This document shows, in pieces, positions 18,223 to 27,562 of a stretch of 64,000 nt of DNA. Each line of letters begins with the position of its first letter. Position 1 is the first letter of the stretch. The position numbers and the translations under genes are program-made. This DNA is from UBA6623 sp965248235 (GTDB lineage: Bacteria > Acidobacteriota > Terriglobia > Bryobacterales > UBA6623). The notes below the pieces were generated by a model. That model saw only the letters and a list, made by a program, of their open reading frames with translations, ran no database searches and was not told the DNA's origin. The DNA lies in the NCBI GenBank assembly GCA_965248235.1, contig CBDFIU010000005.1, positions 124,001-188,000 of the forward strand. Reading direction: 5' to 3'.

Positions 18223-19287
18223 TCACTTGCGTTCGGGGCTCTGTTTCTCGTTGAGGACGCTCATCGCCCATTCAGCATGCTCGGCGATCACCGGGTCCGG
18301 GGAGAGCGCCATCCGGGCGAGGGGTTCCAAGAACTTTGGCTCGCCGCTGTTGCCCATCGCCACGGCCACGTTGCGCAAGAACCCTCTGTGACGGCTACGC
18401 TCAATCGGCGTACCGCGGAAACGCCGATCAAACTCCTCGGGACTCAGCTCCGCCAGATCCTCTAACTCCGGCAGCGCGTTGCGCGGCTGAAACTCCTCAG
18501 CCTCGGTCACCGCGGCGCGCCGATTCCAAGGGCAGACGTCTTGGCAGATGTCGCAGCCGAACAGGTGCGCACCCATTTCGGAACGGGCACTCTCGGGAAT
18601 GGGGCCTCGCAATTCGATATTCCAATAGGAAATGCAGCGGGTTGAATCGAGCGCGTAAGCCGGGCCGTCCTCGCCGTCGGCGGGGACGAGGGCATCGGTG
18701 GGGCAGGCGTCGATGCAGCGAGTGCAGCTTCCGCAACGAAACGGCGCCGGGTCGTCCGGTTCGAGATCGAGCGACGTCAGCAGCTCACCCAAGAAAACCC
18801 AGGAACCCACTTGCTGGTTGATCAAGCAGGTGTTGTGGCCGATCCATCCCAACCCGGCCTGGTGGGCGTAGGCGCGTTCCAGCAACGGGGCGGTATCGAC
18901 GCAAATCTTCGTCTCGAACGGCCCGAAATCTCGACGCAAGACCTCGACCAGGGCCTCCAGCCGCCGCTTCAGCACGTGATGATAGTCCTCGCCCCAGGCG
19001 TAACGCGACACCCAACCGCGCCCTTCGTAATCGATTTCGGTCGAATACGGATGCGCGGTGTTGTACACAACCCCAACGGAAATCACCGACTGGGCCGAAG
19101 GGAGAAGGCTTCGCGGATCGGCCCGCATCTCGCCGCGCCGGCCCTCGAGATAGCCCATGCGTCCGGCGAAACCGCGTTCGAGCCACTGGGGATAGAAAGC
19201 CGCCTCGAGGGTGGGACGCGCTTTCGCGACTCCCACCAGGTCGAATCCGAGGTCAAGCGCCCGCTCTTTTACCTTTTTCGCCGGCAC
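18223..19287 (-). CDS. queG: Epoxyqueuosine reductase
   Basis: A 354-residue cobalamin-dependent iron-sulfur enzyme that reduces epoxyqueuosine to queuosine in tRNA. The N-terminal cobalamin-binding part contains GFDLVGVAKARP and SVGVVYNT, then DYHHVLKRRLEALVEVL and ERAYAHQAGLGWIGHNT. Two [4Fe-4S] sites are clear: C185-GS-C188-TR-C191-IDA-C195, and C245-DI-C248-QD-V-C252-P with C218 nearby. A HEAT-like C-terminal region (RHRGFLRNVAVAMGNSGEPKF) matches the family. It is a lone gene pointing toward the DUF1501 operon; its upstream side borders a repeat-rich gap. Confidence 0.95.
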   Translation of the reverse strand: MPAKKVKERALDLGFDLVGVAKARPTLEAAFYPQWLERGFAGRMGYLEGRRGEMRADPRSLLPSAQSVISVGVVYNTAHPYSTEIDYEGRGWVSRYAWGEDYHHVLKRRLEALVEVLRRDFGPFETKICVDTAPLLERAYAHQAGLGWIGHNTCLINQQVGSWVFLGELLTSLDLEPDDPAPFRCGSCTRCIDACPTDALVPADGEDGPAYALDSTRCISYWNIELRGPIPESARSEMGAHLFGCDICQDVCPWNRRAAVTEAEEFQPRNALPELEDLAELSPEEFDRRFRGTPIERSRHRGFLRNVAVAMGNSGEPKFLEPLARMALSPDPVIAEHAEWAMSVLNEKQSPERK

Positions 19288-19436
19288 CTCTCGATGATAC
19301 GCCGGCAGGGGTGTTCGCGACCGGAGGGGGGCGGGGCCGCAGGGGAAGACATGTCGCCAAGAGTGGCGACACGGTACGCCTGGTGACTTGCGCCACGGCG
19401 GGCGTGTTCTGCATCGAGGAGATTGCGGGCCTGTTT

Positions 19437-19704
19437 TCGGCGGAGCCTGCTTCGCACTGGACGGGTTATTGATTCAGGGAAACGCTTCGGTCAGCGCTGG
19501 GTACAGCTATCCCGCATTTCTCATCGCCTGACGGGCAAAGCGCACGATAGACCCCCATTACATCGTTGCGCTTGCTTGCCGTGCTCACCGTACTGTTCAA
19601 GTACGCCTCTTTGTTCAAGTGATGGGTCGCCAAGCGGCGCGCGCCTCGTACTGACGGGCCTCTCATGCACTTTGCCACGCCACGCGATAAGAAAAGCGGG
19701 CTAG
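19437..19704. repeat. Decayed palindrome fragment plus inverted pair of a second repeat family
   Basis: The 421-base gap 19288-19708 holds no gene. Positions 19447-19520 look like a diverged interior of the 109-bp palindrome (TTATTGATTCA..., then GCGCTGGGTACAG). Then two copies of another repeat face each other: 19515-19575 (ATTTCTCATCGCCTGACGGG...) and, inverted, 19640-19704, whose complement starts AGCCCGCTTTTCTTATCGCG. The same unit recurs at 47974-48010. Confidence 0.55.
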
Positions 19705-19708
19705 CCTC

Positions 19709-21214
19709 TTACATCAAGATCTGAAACTGAATGCGTACCCGATGGTCTCCGCGGTCTTCCGCAAAGAATGGGTGCAGCCGGAGGTAGCTGTAGTCCGTGT
19801 TGACCTTCACGTGGTGGCCATGCAGGTAGCGGTTGAGCCCGATCGTGTACTCGGTCACGCTGCCGCCAACGACGGGGTTGTTGGGTTGGTCGAACGAGAC
19901 GCCTGAGATACGCGCCGCGAACTCCCATTGGCTCGGAACGATGAAATAACCGAGCTGCCCGTAATAACCCCAGTCGTGGGAATCGACGGGAGAGAGTCTG
20001 AGGTTGTTCTTGCGGTAGTAGCCGGCGGTCTGAAAAGCGAAGCGGCCGAGGCGATAGCCGGTGTCGATTGTAACGTTCAAGGTCTCATCACCCGGCATAA
20101 CATTCTGAAAACCCGAGGCCTGGTCGATCGGATTAAAGGCCGCCGCGAGCCCGAGCGAAAATTGCGCGTCATCGACCACATTGGGCGACGACTCGAGGTA
20201 GCCGTAAGGCTCCAGAATGTCGAACTCAAGCCGCCCCTGCACCGCCATGTCGCCGCCGAAGTTTTGCTGGCCGCCGGCGTCCAGTGCACGAATACTGTTC
20301 GTTGTGACGATGTGATAGCCTACGCGGCCGCTTTTTCCGCCGAAGGCCGCTCCCACGGCTCTCTGTAGATTGAAGGCGTAGTCGGCGGCGGAGAGATCAG
20401 CAAACAACAACTCGCCGGGGTGAGTGTAGAACTGTCGGCTGTACGGCAGGATGAAGCGCCCCATGTGGAACTTCCCCGCGTCGCCCATCTGATAACCGAT
20501 CCACCAGTCGAGCATGCTCACGCCGTTGGTATTGCCGAACGTGGTCGCCTCGTACTGCATGAAGTAGCTGACGTTCGGATCGAACACGTTGCCCGAGAAG
20601 GCTACGCGCCCGAGCGCGAGATCAAAGTTGTTGTTGGTCGCGCCCGCGTCAGGCACGAAGTTCGTAAAGCGGGTTTGCGTGAAGCCATTAATTTTCAAAG
20701 AAAATTCTTTACCCTCCATGACAACAAAGCCGCCGTCATACTTGCCCCCTTCCAGTAGGGCTGCTTGAGGGCTCGGGGGCGGCGGAGCGGGCCGAGGCGG
20801 CGGAGCCGGCATCGGGCTTGCCGCGGCCATCTCCGCCGTCGCGGCGTGGCCGTTTGAGGGTTCTGATTCGGGTTCGAAGAGGGCCCGACTTACGGTAGGC
20901 TCCGCGGTTCCCTGTTGTTGAAGTGTTTCCACTCGCCGCAGTCTTTCCTCCAGCAGTCGGATGTGCTGCTTGAGCAGCTCGATTTGTTGTTGTGGGCCGT
21001 TTTGTTCGGCTGTATCTTGGGTCCGCCGCGCCCCTGCCTGAGCCTGCAGAAGCGGACCGCACAACAACGAGAACGCGAGCAATAGAACCCACGTAAACGT
21101 GCCGGTCGCGCTCACCGCGGCCGTGCGAGCGGGAAGTGGAATGGCGCCGCCGAGTGAACGGGGGACTCCATATCCGGATGTCGATACTCTCCCCCGGGTA
21201 GAACAACTGATCAT
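19709..21214 (-). CDS. Outer-membrane porin (OprO/OprP or FmdC-like)
   Basis: A 501-residue phosphate-selective-porin-type beta barrel. The start is fixed by AAGGAG 6 bases before ATG 21214. A long n-region precedes the signal core (TFTWVLLLAFSLLCGPLLQA). Residues about 70-100 form a coiled coil (QQQIELLKQHIRLLEERLRR), and then a Pro-rich linker leads into the barrel (GGKYDGGFVVMEGKEFSLKI, GYQMGDAGKFHMGRFILPYS). It ends IQFQILM. The gene is divergent from urtABCDE. FmdC, a related porin of Methylophilus, serves short amides and urea, so a role in urea or amide passage is a reasonable inference from context. Confidence 0.85.
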   Translation of the reverse strand: MISCSTRGRVSTSGYGVPRSLGGAIPLPARTAAVSATGTFTWVLLLAFSLLCGPLLQAQAGARRTQDTAEQNGPQQQIELLKQHIRLLEERLRRVETLQQQGTAEPTVSRALFEPESEPSNGHAATAEMAAASPMPAPPPRPAPPPPSPQAALLEGGKYDGGFVVMEGKEFSLKINGFTQTRFTNFVPDAGATNNNFDLALGRVAFSGNVFDPNVSYFMQYEATTFGNTNGVSMLDWWIGYQMGDAGKFHMGRFILPYSRQFYTHPGELLFADLSAADYAFNLQRAVGAAFGGKSGRVGYHIVTTNSIRALDAGGQQNFGGDMAVQGRLEFDILEPYGYLESSPNVVDDAQFSLGLAAAFNPIDQASGFQNVMPGDETLNVTIDTGYRLGRFAFQTAGYYRKNNLRLSPVDSHDWGYYGQLGYFIVPSQWEFAARISGVSFDQPNNPVVGGSVTEYTIGLNRYLHGHHVKVNTDYSYLRLHPFFAEDRGDHRVRIQFQILM

Positions 21215-21699
21215 GCTTAACTCCTTTTTCTCAATCGTTTCCGGACGACCTACGGATGCTGAGTAAGGCGATGAAAAGCGTTAGAAACCTCTCGGCCACC
21301 CTGAGAAACCGTTGAGACGCCGTGCGGATTTCTAAGCTTAGACCGGAGATTGAGGTAAATCGAATCAAAAAATTTGATGCAACGAATAAAGGGAGCCGAC
21401 ACTCCGGCCCGAACAGCCGTCGCTCCGGCCCCCACCGCCTATTTAAGGTTGATTTCAAGGGGAAGCGCGGGATCTTGACGCGGGCGGATCAAAGATTTCT
21501 ATGGTCTGGATTCAAAGTTTCTCTTGGACTTGGGCTTCCGCGGTCACATACTCTATCGGCTACAGAGTCGTGGCGTACCTGCTGTCGATGCCGGCTGCTG
21601 GCTTGGTGCAGGCGAGCCGTTTCTCTAGACACAACATAGTCGGCCGATCCACACGCGGAATGTGTTTGGAGCGGGGCCAATTTCAGGAGGTTGAGATCG
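21215..21699. other. Divergent porin/urt intergenic region
   Basis: 485 bases between the porin start and urtA. They hold no convincing gene and must carry both promoters. The urtA side ends with AGGAGG at 21685-21690. A weak sigma-70-like TTGACG (21475-21480) followed 18 bases later by CTATGG is present but not compelling. No clear NtcA- or sigma-54-type site was found. Confidence 0.5.
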
Positions 21700-23046
21700 A
21701 TGTACATGAGTATTCGCGGTTCGATGAAGTTCTCTCAAGCCCTAGGACGTATCGGCGTTAGGGGTAGTCTGTCGCTGCTGTTGTCGGCCGCTCTTTGGAG
21801 CGTCGGCTGTGGCGAAACCAAAACGGAAGAGGCTGGAGATCCGATCAAGGTCGGCGTTCTGCACTCGCTCTCGGGCACCATGGCTATCAGCGAGACCACG
21901 CTGAAAGACACGGTTCTCATGATGGTCAAGGAGCAGAACGCGAAGGGCGGTCTGCTCGGAAGACAGCTGGAGGCCGTGGTTGTCGATCCGGCATCCGACT
22001 GGCCCCTGTTCGCCGAACGGGCCCGCGAGTTGCTCGAGTCCGAGCAGGTCGACGTCGTCTTCGGGTGCTGGACGTCGGTGTCCAGAAAATCGGTGCTCCC
22101 CGTGTTTGAAGAGAACAACGGTCTTCTCTTTTACCCGGTGCAGTACGAGGGCGAGGAGTCGTCGAAGAACGTCATCTACACCGGCGCCGCGCCAAATCAG
22201 CAGGCGATTCCGGCCATCGACTACCTTATGAACGAAGTGGGTATCACGCGTTGGGTCCTCGAAGGAACCGACTACGTATATCCCCGGACCACGAACAAGA
22301 TCCTCGAGGCGTATCTGAAGCAAAAGGGCGTGGCGGATGAAGATATTTCCATCAACTATACGCCGTTTGGCCACTCGGATTGGCAGACGCGGGTGTCCGC
22401 CATCCGGGACTTTGGGTCCGCCGGCAAGCCGACGGCGGTGGTCTCCACGATCAACGGTGATGCCAACATTCCGTTCTACCTGGAACTCGGTAACCAGCAG
22501 GTGTCCGCCGAGGACATTCCGGTCGTTGCGTTTTCGGTCGGTGAAGAGGAACTGTCGGGTCTCGACACCAAGCCGCTGGTCGGTCACCTTGCCGCATGGA
22601 ACTATTTCCAGAGCATCGATTCGACGATAAACAGCGAATTCATCAGCGGCTGGAAGGAGTTTGTAGGCAATGCCGACCGGACGACGAACGATCCGATGGA
22701 AGCGCACTTCATCGGCTTCAATCTTTGGGCCAAGGCGGTCGAGAAGGCTGGAACGACCGATGTCGACGCGGTGTTGGCCGCGCTTCCCGGCACCGAAACG
22801 CCGAACCTGACCGGTGGGGTCGCTCGCGTATTACCGAATCACCACATCACGAAGCCGGTGTATATCGGGGAGGTGCGGGCCGACGGTCAGTTCGACGTCG
22901 TCTGGCAAACCGACGGCGAGGTGGCGGGAGACGCCTGGTCCGATTATCTGCCGGTCAGCGAAGACACCACGGCGGACTGGGTGGAGTTGAAGTGCGGAAA
23001 TTACAATACCGCGACTAACGTTTGTTCAGGCCAGAACTACGAATAA
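21700..23046 (+). CDS. urtA: Urea ABC transporter, substrate-binding lipoprotein
   Basis: A 448-residue periplasmic binding protein of the UrtA type. ATG 21700 lies 9 bases after AGGAGG, which decides the start over the in-frame TTG at 21691. A signal sequence (LGRIGVRGSLSLLLSAALWS) ends in VGC, a plausible lipobox. Mature sequence shows the UrtA pattern: IKVGVLHSLSGTMAISETTL, DVVFGCWTSVSRKSVLPVFE, NGLLFYPVQYEGEESSKN and YIGEVRADGQFDVVW near the end. It is the first gene of a tight five-gene operon in the canonical A-B-C-D-E order. UrtA-type specificity (urea) is inferred from family; short amides are the main alternative. Confidence 0.93.
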   Translation: MYMSIRGSMKFSQALGRIGVRGSLSLLLSAALWSVGCGETKTEEAGDPIKVGVLHSLSGTMAISETTLKDTVLMMVKEQNAKGGLLGRQLEAVVVDPASDWPLFAERARELLESEQVDVVFGCWTSVSRKSVLPVFEENNGLLFYPVQYEGEESSKNVIYTGAAPNQQAIPAIDYLMNEVGITRWVLEGTDYVYPRTTNKILEAYLKQKGVADEDISINYTPFGHSDWQTRVSAIRDFGSAGKPTAVVSTINGDANIPFYLELGNQQVSAEDIPVVAFSVGEEELSGLDTKPLVGHLAAWNYFQSIDSTINSEFISGWKEFVGNADRTTNDPMEAHFIGFNLWAKAVEKAGTTDVDAVLAALPGTETPNLTGGVARVLPNHHITKPVYIGEVRADGQFDVVWQTDGEVAGDAWSDYLPVSEDTTADWVELKCGNYNTATNVCSGQNYE

Positions 23047-23056
23047 CCCGCATCAA

Positions 23057-24736
23057 TTGACTGGCCAACTAGTGAAAAAAGTAGCAAAATTTGGCGAGTG
23101 GCGGTCAATCCGGCTGCTGCTCGCCGTTTTCTATTTCGGGTTTCCCGGCTTGACGCGAGCCCAGACAGACGACAACGCGTTTCGGGCTTTGCTGGCGGAG
23201 TTCGGCAACGCGAACTTCCGTGAAAAGCGAGTGGTCGCCGAGCGTCTGCTCGATACGGGGCACCCCGGTGTCAGAGATGTACTTGCCGCCCTGCTCGATG
23301 GCCGCCTTTTCGTTCGAGACCGGGATCAGCAGCCGTTCATCGTGGAATCGTCGGACGACGGCTTGTCCGAATTTACGCTCCTGGACCCGGCCTCCCTGGA
23401 AGACGCGGGGTCCTCTCAGCCGAGCCAACTGAGCCGGGTCATCACCAACAATCCGCTGCGAAAGTTCCTACGCACCGTCATTTCGCGGTTTTCCCTGTCC
23501 AGCCCTGATGCCAACCTCCGGCTGGATGCGGTACGGCAGATGCTCCGCTCGCTCGATGCCGCGGCGATCGGGTTGCTGCGGGACAGAGCGCACGAGGAGA
23601 CGGACGAGCGAGTATCTTACGAGATCGAAACAGCCCTAGCGCTTGCGGCACTCGACGAAAACGACCCGAGCCGACGCCTCTCCGCAGTCGCGACGTTGGG
23701 CGATCGCTTGCATCCGGAAGTTTTCAATCGCCTGTCGGTGTTGCTCGATCAGGCGGAGGATGGAAGCTTCTTGGAACCTAGTGCGGATGTGCGCCGTGCC
23801 GCCGGCGAGGTCTTGAGCAGTATCGAGGGAGAGCGTACCTTCTATTCGATCATCGAGACAGCGTTCTTCGGTCTCAGTTTGGGGTCGGTCTTGGCCTTGG
23901 CCGCGATCGGCTTGACCATCACGTTCGGTGTCATGGGCGTGATCAACATGGCCCACGGCGAGCTCATGATGCTTGGGGCTTACACCACCTACGTCGTACA
24001 GCTCGCTATGCCGGAGCACGTCAATATCTCTGTTTTGGCGGCGATTCCCGCGGCGTTCATCGTGGCCGGCTCGGTGGGGGTGCTCATCGAGCGCACGATC
24101 GTTCGATTTCTCTATGGCCGACCGCTCGATACACTGCTCGCTACCTTCGGCGTGAGCCTGGTGTTGCAACAGGTCGTGCGGTCCGTGTTCACCGCGAACA
24201 ATCGCCCCGTGATGACACCCAGTTGGATGAGCGGCACCTTGCAGATCAACGAGGTCTTCTCGCTGACTTACAACCGCCTCTACATCGTGTTGCTCACATT
24301 AATTGTATTCGGGGTCCTGCTGGCGGTCCTGGGGCGCACTCGGGTCGGCTTGGAAATTCGTGCCGTGGCGCAGAACCGGTTGATGGCGCGCGCTATGGGG
24401 GTACGCAGCCAGTGGGTCGACGCCATGACCTTTGGTCTGGGGTCGGGTATTGCCGGAGTGGCCGGCGTGGCCCTCAGCCAGATCGGTAATGTCGGGCCCA
24501 ATCTCGGTCAGTCTTACATCATCGACTCCTTTCTGGTGGTGGTCTTCGGTGGGGTCGGCAATATCTGGGGTACGCTCATCGGCGGGATGTCACTCGGCAT
24601 CGTCAACAAGATACTCGAGCCGTTCGCCGGGGCCGTGCTCGGCAAGATCTTTGTGCTCGTAGCGGTGATTCTATTCATCCAGCGCCGCCCGCGCGGGTTG
24701 TTCCCGCAGACCGGGCGAGCAGGAGAGGGCGTGTGA
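23057..24736 (+). CDS. urtB: Urea ABC transporter permease UrtB
   Basis: A 559-residue protein. The first about 260 residues are a periplasmic helical domain with a signal peptide (LLLAVFYFGFPGLTRA), as in full-length UrtB. The rest is a LivH-like permease: FFGLSLGSVLALAAIGLTIT, FGVMGVINMAHGELMMLGAY, RTRVGLEIRAVAQNRLMARA and a final LVAVILFIQRRPRGLFPQ. The start at TTG 23057 is tentative; GTG 23072 (VKKVAKFGEW) is an alternative with the signal closer to the N-terminus. The stop overlaps the urtC start, indicating translational coupling. Confidence 0.93.
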   Translation: MTGQLVKKVAKFGEWRSIRLLLAVFYFGFPGLTRAQTDDNAFRALLAEFGNANFREKRVVAERLLDTGHPGVRDVLAALLDGRLFVRDRDQQPFIVESSDDGLSEFTLLDPASLEDAGSSQPSQLSRVITNNPLRKFLRTVISRFSLSSPDANLRLDAVRQMLRSLDAAAIGLLRDRAHEETDERVSYEIETALALAALDENDPSRRLSAVATLGDRLHPEVFNRLSVLLDQAEDGSFLEPSADVRRAAGEVLSSIEGERTFYSIIETAFFGLSLGSVLALAAIGLTITFGVMGVINMAHGELMMLGAYTTYVVQLAMPEHVNISVLAAIPAAFIVAGSVGVLIERTIVRFLYGRPLDTLLATFGVSLVLQQVVRSVFTANNRPVMTPSWMSGTLQINEVFSLTYNRLYIVLLTLIVFGVLLAVLGRTRVGLEIRAVAQNRLMARAMGVRSQWVDAMTFGLGSGIAGVAGVALSQIGNVGPNLGQSYIIDSFLVVVFGGVGNIWGTLIGGMSLGIVNKILEPFAGAVLGKIFVLVAVILFIQRRPRGLFPQTGRAGEGV

Positions 24737-25833
24737 AGATCGGTAGACACCCTGTCGCCGCGCTTTTCTCCGATCGCACGAGCCTCGGATTCCTGGTACT
24801 TCTTGGCGCCGTCGGGATCCTGGCACCCCTTTTGAACCTGACGGTTCCTGAATCGTCGCCTCTACATCTGTCGAGCTACGTCGTCGGTCTGATCGGGAAA
24901 TACCTCTGCTACGCGATCCTGGCGACCGCTGTGGATCTCATCTGGGGGGTTTGCGGAATCCTCAGCCTCGGCCATGCAGTGTTCTTTGCGCTCGGCGGCT
25001 ATGCGATGGGGATGTACCTCATGCGTCAGATCGGCACCCGGGGCGTCTATGGTCACCCGGTGCTCCCGGACTTCATGGTGTTCCTCAACTGGAGCGAGTT
25101 GCCGTGGTTCTGGTACGGTTTCGATCGCTTCTGGTTCGCCTTGATCATGGTGGTCTTTGTGCCCGCGGCCCTCGCCGGGGTTTTCGGCTGGCTGGCGTTC
25201 CGTTCGAGGGTGACCGGCGTGTACTTCTCCATCATGACGCAGGCGCTCAGCTATGCGTTGCTACTCGCCTTCTTCCGGAACGACATGGGTTTCGGCGGCA
25301 ATAACGGTTTCACCGACTTCAAGGAGCTGCTCGGCTTCGACCTGCAGCTTGACAGTACGCGCTCGGCGCTGCTGGTGGCGACCGCGGTAGCGCTGGCGGC
25401 GAGCTACGGCGCCTGCCGGATGATCGTCGGATCCCGGGCTGGCCGCGTAATCCGTTCCATCCGAGATGCTGAGAGTCGAACCCGATTCCTCGGCTATCGG
25501 GTGGAATCCTATAAGCTCTGGCTCTTTGTGTTTTCGGCGATTCTGTCGGGCGTGGCCGGTGCGCTGTATGTACCCCAAGTCGGTATCATCAACCCGAGCG
25601 AGTTCGCGCCCATCAATTCCATCGAGGTAGTCGTCTGGGTGTTGGTAGGAGGACGTGGCACGCTCTATGGCGCGGCGGTCGGGGCTATCCTCGTCAACTA
25701 CCTCAAGACGTTCTTCACCGGCGCCTTGCCCGAGCTCTGGCTCTACGCGCTCGGTGCGATCTTCGTCGGCGTCACGGTCTTTCTTCCGCGGGGCCTGGCA
25801 GGTCTGTTGCCGGCTCTGAATCGAGACAAATGA
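24733..25833 (+). CDS. urtC: Urea ABC transporter permease UrtC
   Basis: A 366-residue LivM-like permease that pairs with UrtB. It has about eight hydrophobic segments, among them SLGFLVLLGAVGILAPLLNL, VGLIGKYLCYAILATAVDLI, LSLGHAVFFALGGYAMGMYL and VVWVLVGGRGTLYGAAVGAI. The motif SLGHAVFFALGGYAMGMY and the cytoplasmic RVIRSIRDAESRTRFLGYRV loop, which contacts the ATPases, are typical. It starts with GTG overlapping the urtB stop and overlaps urtD by ATGA. Confidence 0.94.
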   Translation: MKIGRHPVAALFSDRTSLGFLVLLGAVGILAPLLNLTVPESSPLHLSSYVVGLIGKYLCYAILATAVDLIWGVCGILSLGHAVFFALGGYAMGMYLMRQIGTRGVYGHPVLPDFMVFLNWSELPWFWYGFDRFWFALIMVVFVPAALAGVFGWLAFRSRVTGVYFSIMTQALSYALLLAFFRNDMGFGGNNGFTDFKELLGFDLQLDSTRSALLVATAVALAASYGACRMIVGSRAGRVIRSIRDAESRTRFLGYRVESYKLWLFVFSAILSGVAGALYVPQVGIINPSEFAPINSIEVVVWVLVGGRGTLYGAAVGAILVNYLKTFFTGALPELWLYALGAIFVGVTVFLPRGLAGLLPALNRDK

Positions 25834-26666
25834 ACTCGCTCTTTCCTTCAACCAGTCCGGCCGCGGACACCCGTAGCGAGTGGCGAGAGCTACGCGAAGC
25901 GGCGGTTCGGCGCAAGCCGCCGCTGACGCTCGGCAAGATCCTGCATCTCGAGAATCTGACTGTCAGCTTCGATGGGTTCAAGGCGCTCAATGACCTCACT
26001 CTGCATGTCGACCCCGGGGAGCTTCTCTGTATCATCGGTCCGAACGGCGCGGGCAAGACGACGTTGATGGATGTCATCACCGGCAAGACCCGTCCTGACG
26101 AAGGGCGGGCGTGGTTCGGTAACGTAATCGACCTGCTCACGCTAACCGAACCCGAGATCGTGCAGGCAGGCATCGGTCGAAAGTTTCAAAAGCCGACAGT
26201 TTTCGAGTTCTTGAGCGTCTTCGAAAACCTGGAGCTCGCCTTGGCCGACGACAAGTCGCCGTGGCACACTCTGACGGCGCGGCTGACCAGTGCCCAGCGC
26301 GATCGGATCGACGGAATGCTCCAGATCATTGCTCTTGACGACCAGCGCGCGGCCACGGCCGGAGAACTGGCGCACGGCCAGAAGCAGTGGCTCGAGATCG
26401 GGATGCTGCTCATGCAGGACCCCGACCTGCTGCTCGTGGACGAACCCGTGGCCGGTATGACACCGCAGGAGATCGGGCGTACCGGAGAGCTGTTGCTGTC
26501 GCTCGCGGGGAAGCATTCGGTGGTCGTCGTGGAGCACGACATGGACTTCGTTCGGTCGATAGCCGGCCGGGTCGCTGTCTTGCATGAAGGGCGCGTGATC
26601 GCGGAAGGTGAAATGGAGAAGGTGCAGATCGATCCCCAAGTCGTCGAGGTGTACTTAGGAGAATGA
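25830..26666 (+). CDS. urtD: Urea ABC transporter ATPase UrtD
   Basis: A 278-residue ABC ATPase of the LivG/UrtD kind. Walker A is G70-PNGAGKTT; the signature region reads AGELAHGQKQWLEIGMLL, a usual UrtD variant of LSGGQ; Walker B is PDLLLVDEPVAGMT. The H-loop is in VVVVEHDMDFVRSIA. A 40-residue N-terminal extension precedes the first strand, as in many UrtD proteins. It overlaps urtC upstream and urtE downstream by ATGA. Confidence 0.95.
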   Translation: MNSLFPSTSPAADTRSEWRELREAAVRRKPPLTLGKILHLENLTVSFDGFKALNDLTLHVDPGELLCIIGPNGAGKTTLMDVITGKTRPDEGRAWFGNVIDLLTLTEPEIVQAGIGRKFQKPTVFEFLSVFENLELALADDKSPWHTLTARLTSAQRDRIDGMLQIIALDDQRAATAGELAHGQKQWLEIGMLLMQDPDLLLVDEPVAGMTPQEIGRTGELLLSLAGKHSVVVVEHDMDFVRSIAGRVAVLHEGRVIAEGEMEKVQIDPQVVEVYLGE

Positions 26667-27364
26667 GCCTGCTTGCGATCAAGGGTCTCAACCAAGCCTA
26701 CGGCGGGAGCCGCACGCTCTGGGATATCGATCTCGAAGTTCCGGAGGGCTCGCGCATGTGCCTTATGGGCCGGAACGGCATGGGTAAGACGACCTTGCTC
26801 AAATGCGTTATGGGCTTGATTCCGGTCGTTTCCGGTGAGATTACATTTGCCGGCGCCGATCTGCTGACCGCGCCGGCGGAACGTCGCGCGCGCCTCGGCA
26901 TCGGCTACGTGCCTCAGGGACGTGAGATCTTTCCGCAGTTGACCGTGCAGGAAAATCTCGAAGTCGGACTCGCCGCGCGCCGGGACCGGCAACGGACGAT
27001 CCCAGCGCGGATCTTCGACCTGTTTCCCGTTCTGAAACAGATGTTGGGCCGACGAGGCGGCGATCTCTCGGGAGGGCAACAGCAACAGCTGGCCATCGGA
27101 CGCGCCCTGGTTCTCGAACCGAAGCTGCTCATACTTGATGAGCCGACCGAAGGTCTGCAGCCCAACATCGTCCACGAAATCGGCGATATCATTATCAAGC
27201 TCAACCGCGAGGCCGGAGTGACCGTGGTACTGGTCGAGCAGAAGCTGCTCTTCGCCCGGCGCGTGGCCACTGACTTTCGCATCCTTGAGAAGGGCCGCTG
27301 CGTGGCCGGCGGCGCCATCAAGGAATTGACCGATGACCAGGTGCGCGACCATCTTTCCGTGTGA
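26663..27364 (+). CDS. urtE: Urea ABC transporter ATPase UrtE
   Basis: A 233-residue ABC ATPase of the LivF/UrtE kind. Walker A is G36-RNGMGKTT; the signature is LSGGQQQQLAIGRAL; Walker B is PKLLILDEPTEGLQPNIV; the H-loop position is in VTVVLVEQKLLFARRV, where the usual His is Gln, as is typical for UrtE. It closes the urt operon. No urease or urea carboxylase gene follows; the next 830 bases are non-coding and hold a MITE-like element. Confidence 0.95.
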   Translation: MSLLAIKGLNQAYGGSRTLWDIDLEVPEGSRMCLMGRNGMGKTTLLKCVMGLIPVVSGEITFAGADLLTAPAERRARLGIGYVPQGREIFPQLTVQENLEVGLAARRDRQRTIPARIFDLFPVLKQMLGRRGGDLSGGQQQQLAIGRALVLEPKLLILDEPTEGLQPNIVHEIGDIIIKLNREAGVTVVLVEQKLLFARRVATDFRILEKGRCVAGGAIKELTDDQVRDHLSV

Positions 27365-27562
27365 CCCAGGTTCGAGGGGACTTCCTGTCTCGTTTGAATC
27401 CGAATTGACGTGGTCGTGTATTGTCAAGTAAAAGACTGTCCCTAGCTAAGCTATAGGTGCTTGACCCGTTACCCGAGGCTCGGCAAGCAGATTCATCACA
27501 TAGACTCCGGAACGGGATTAACCGAGCGGAACTACGATGTGTGGCACGGCCCAAATTCGCAC

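Noticed and set aside
26186..27427. A 413-codon minus-strand frame across urtD and urtE
   Set aside because: Antisense to two clear ATPase genes; composition is that of a shadow frame.
27440..27470. CTATAG/AGCTAAGCT-type small symmetries after urtE
   Set aside because: Too short, not followed by a T-run, so not supported as a terminator.
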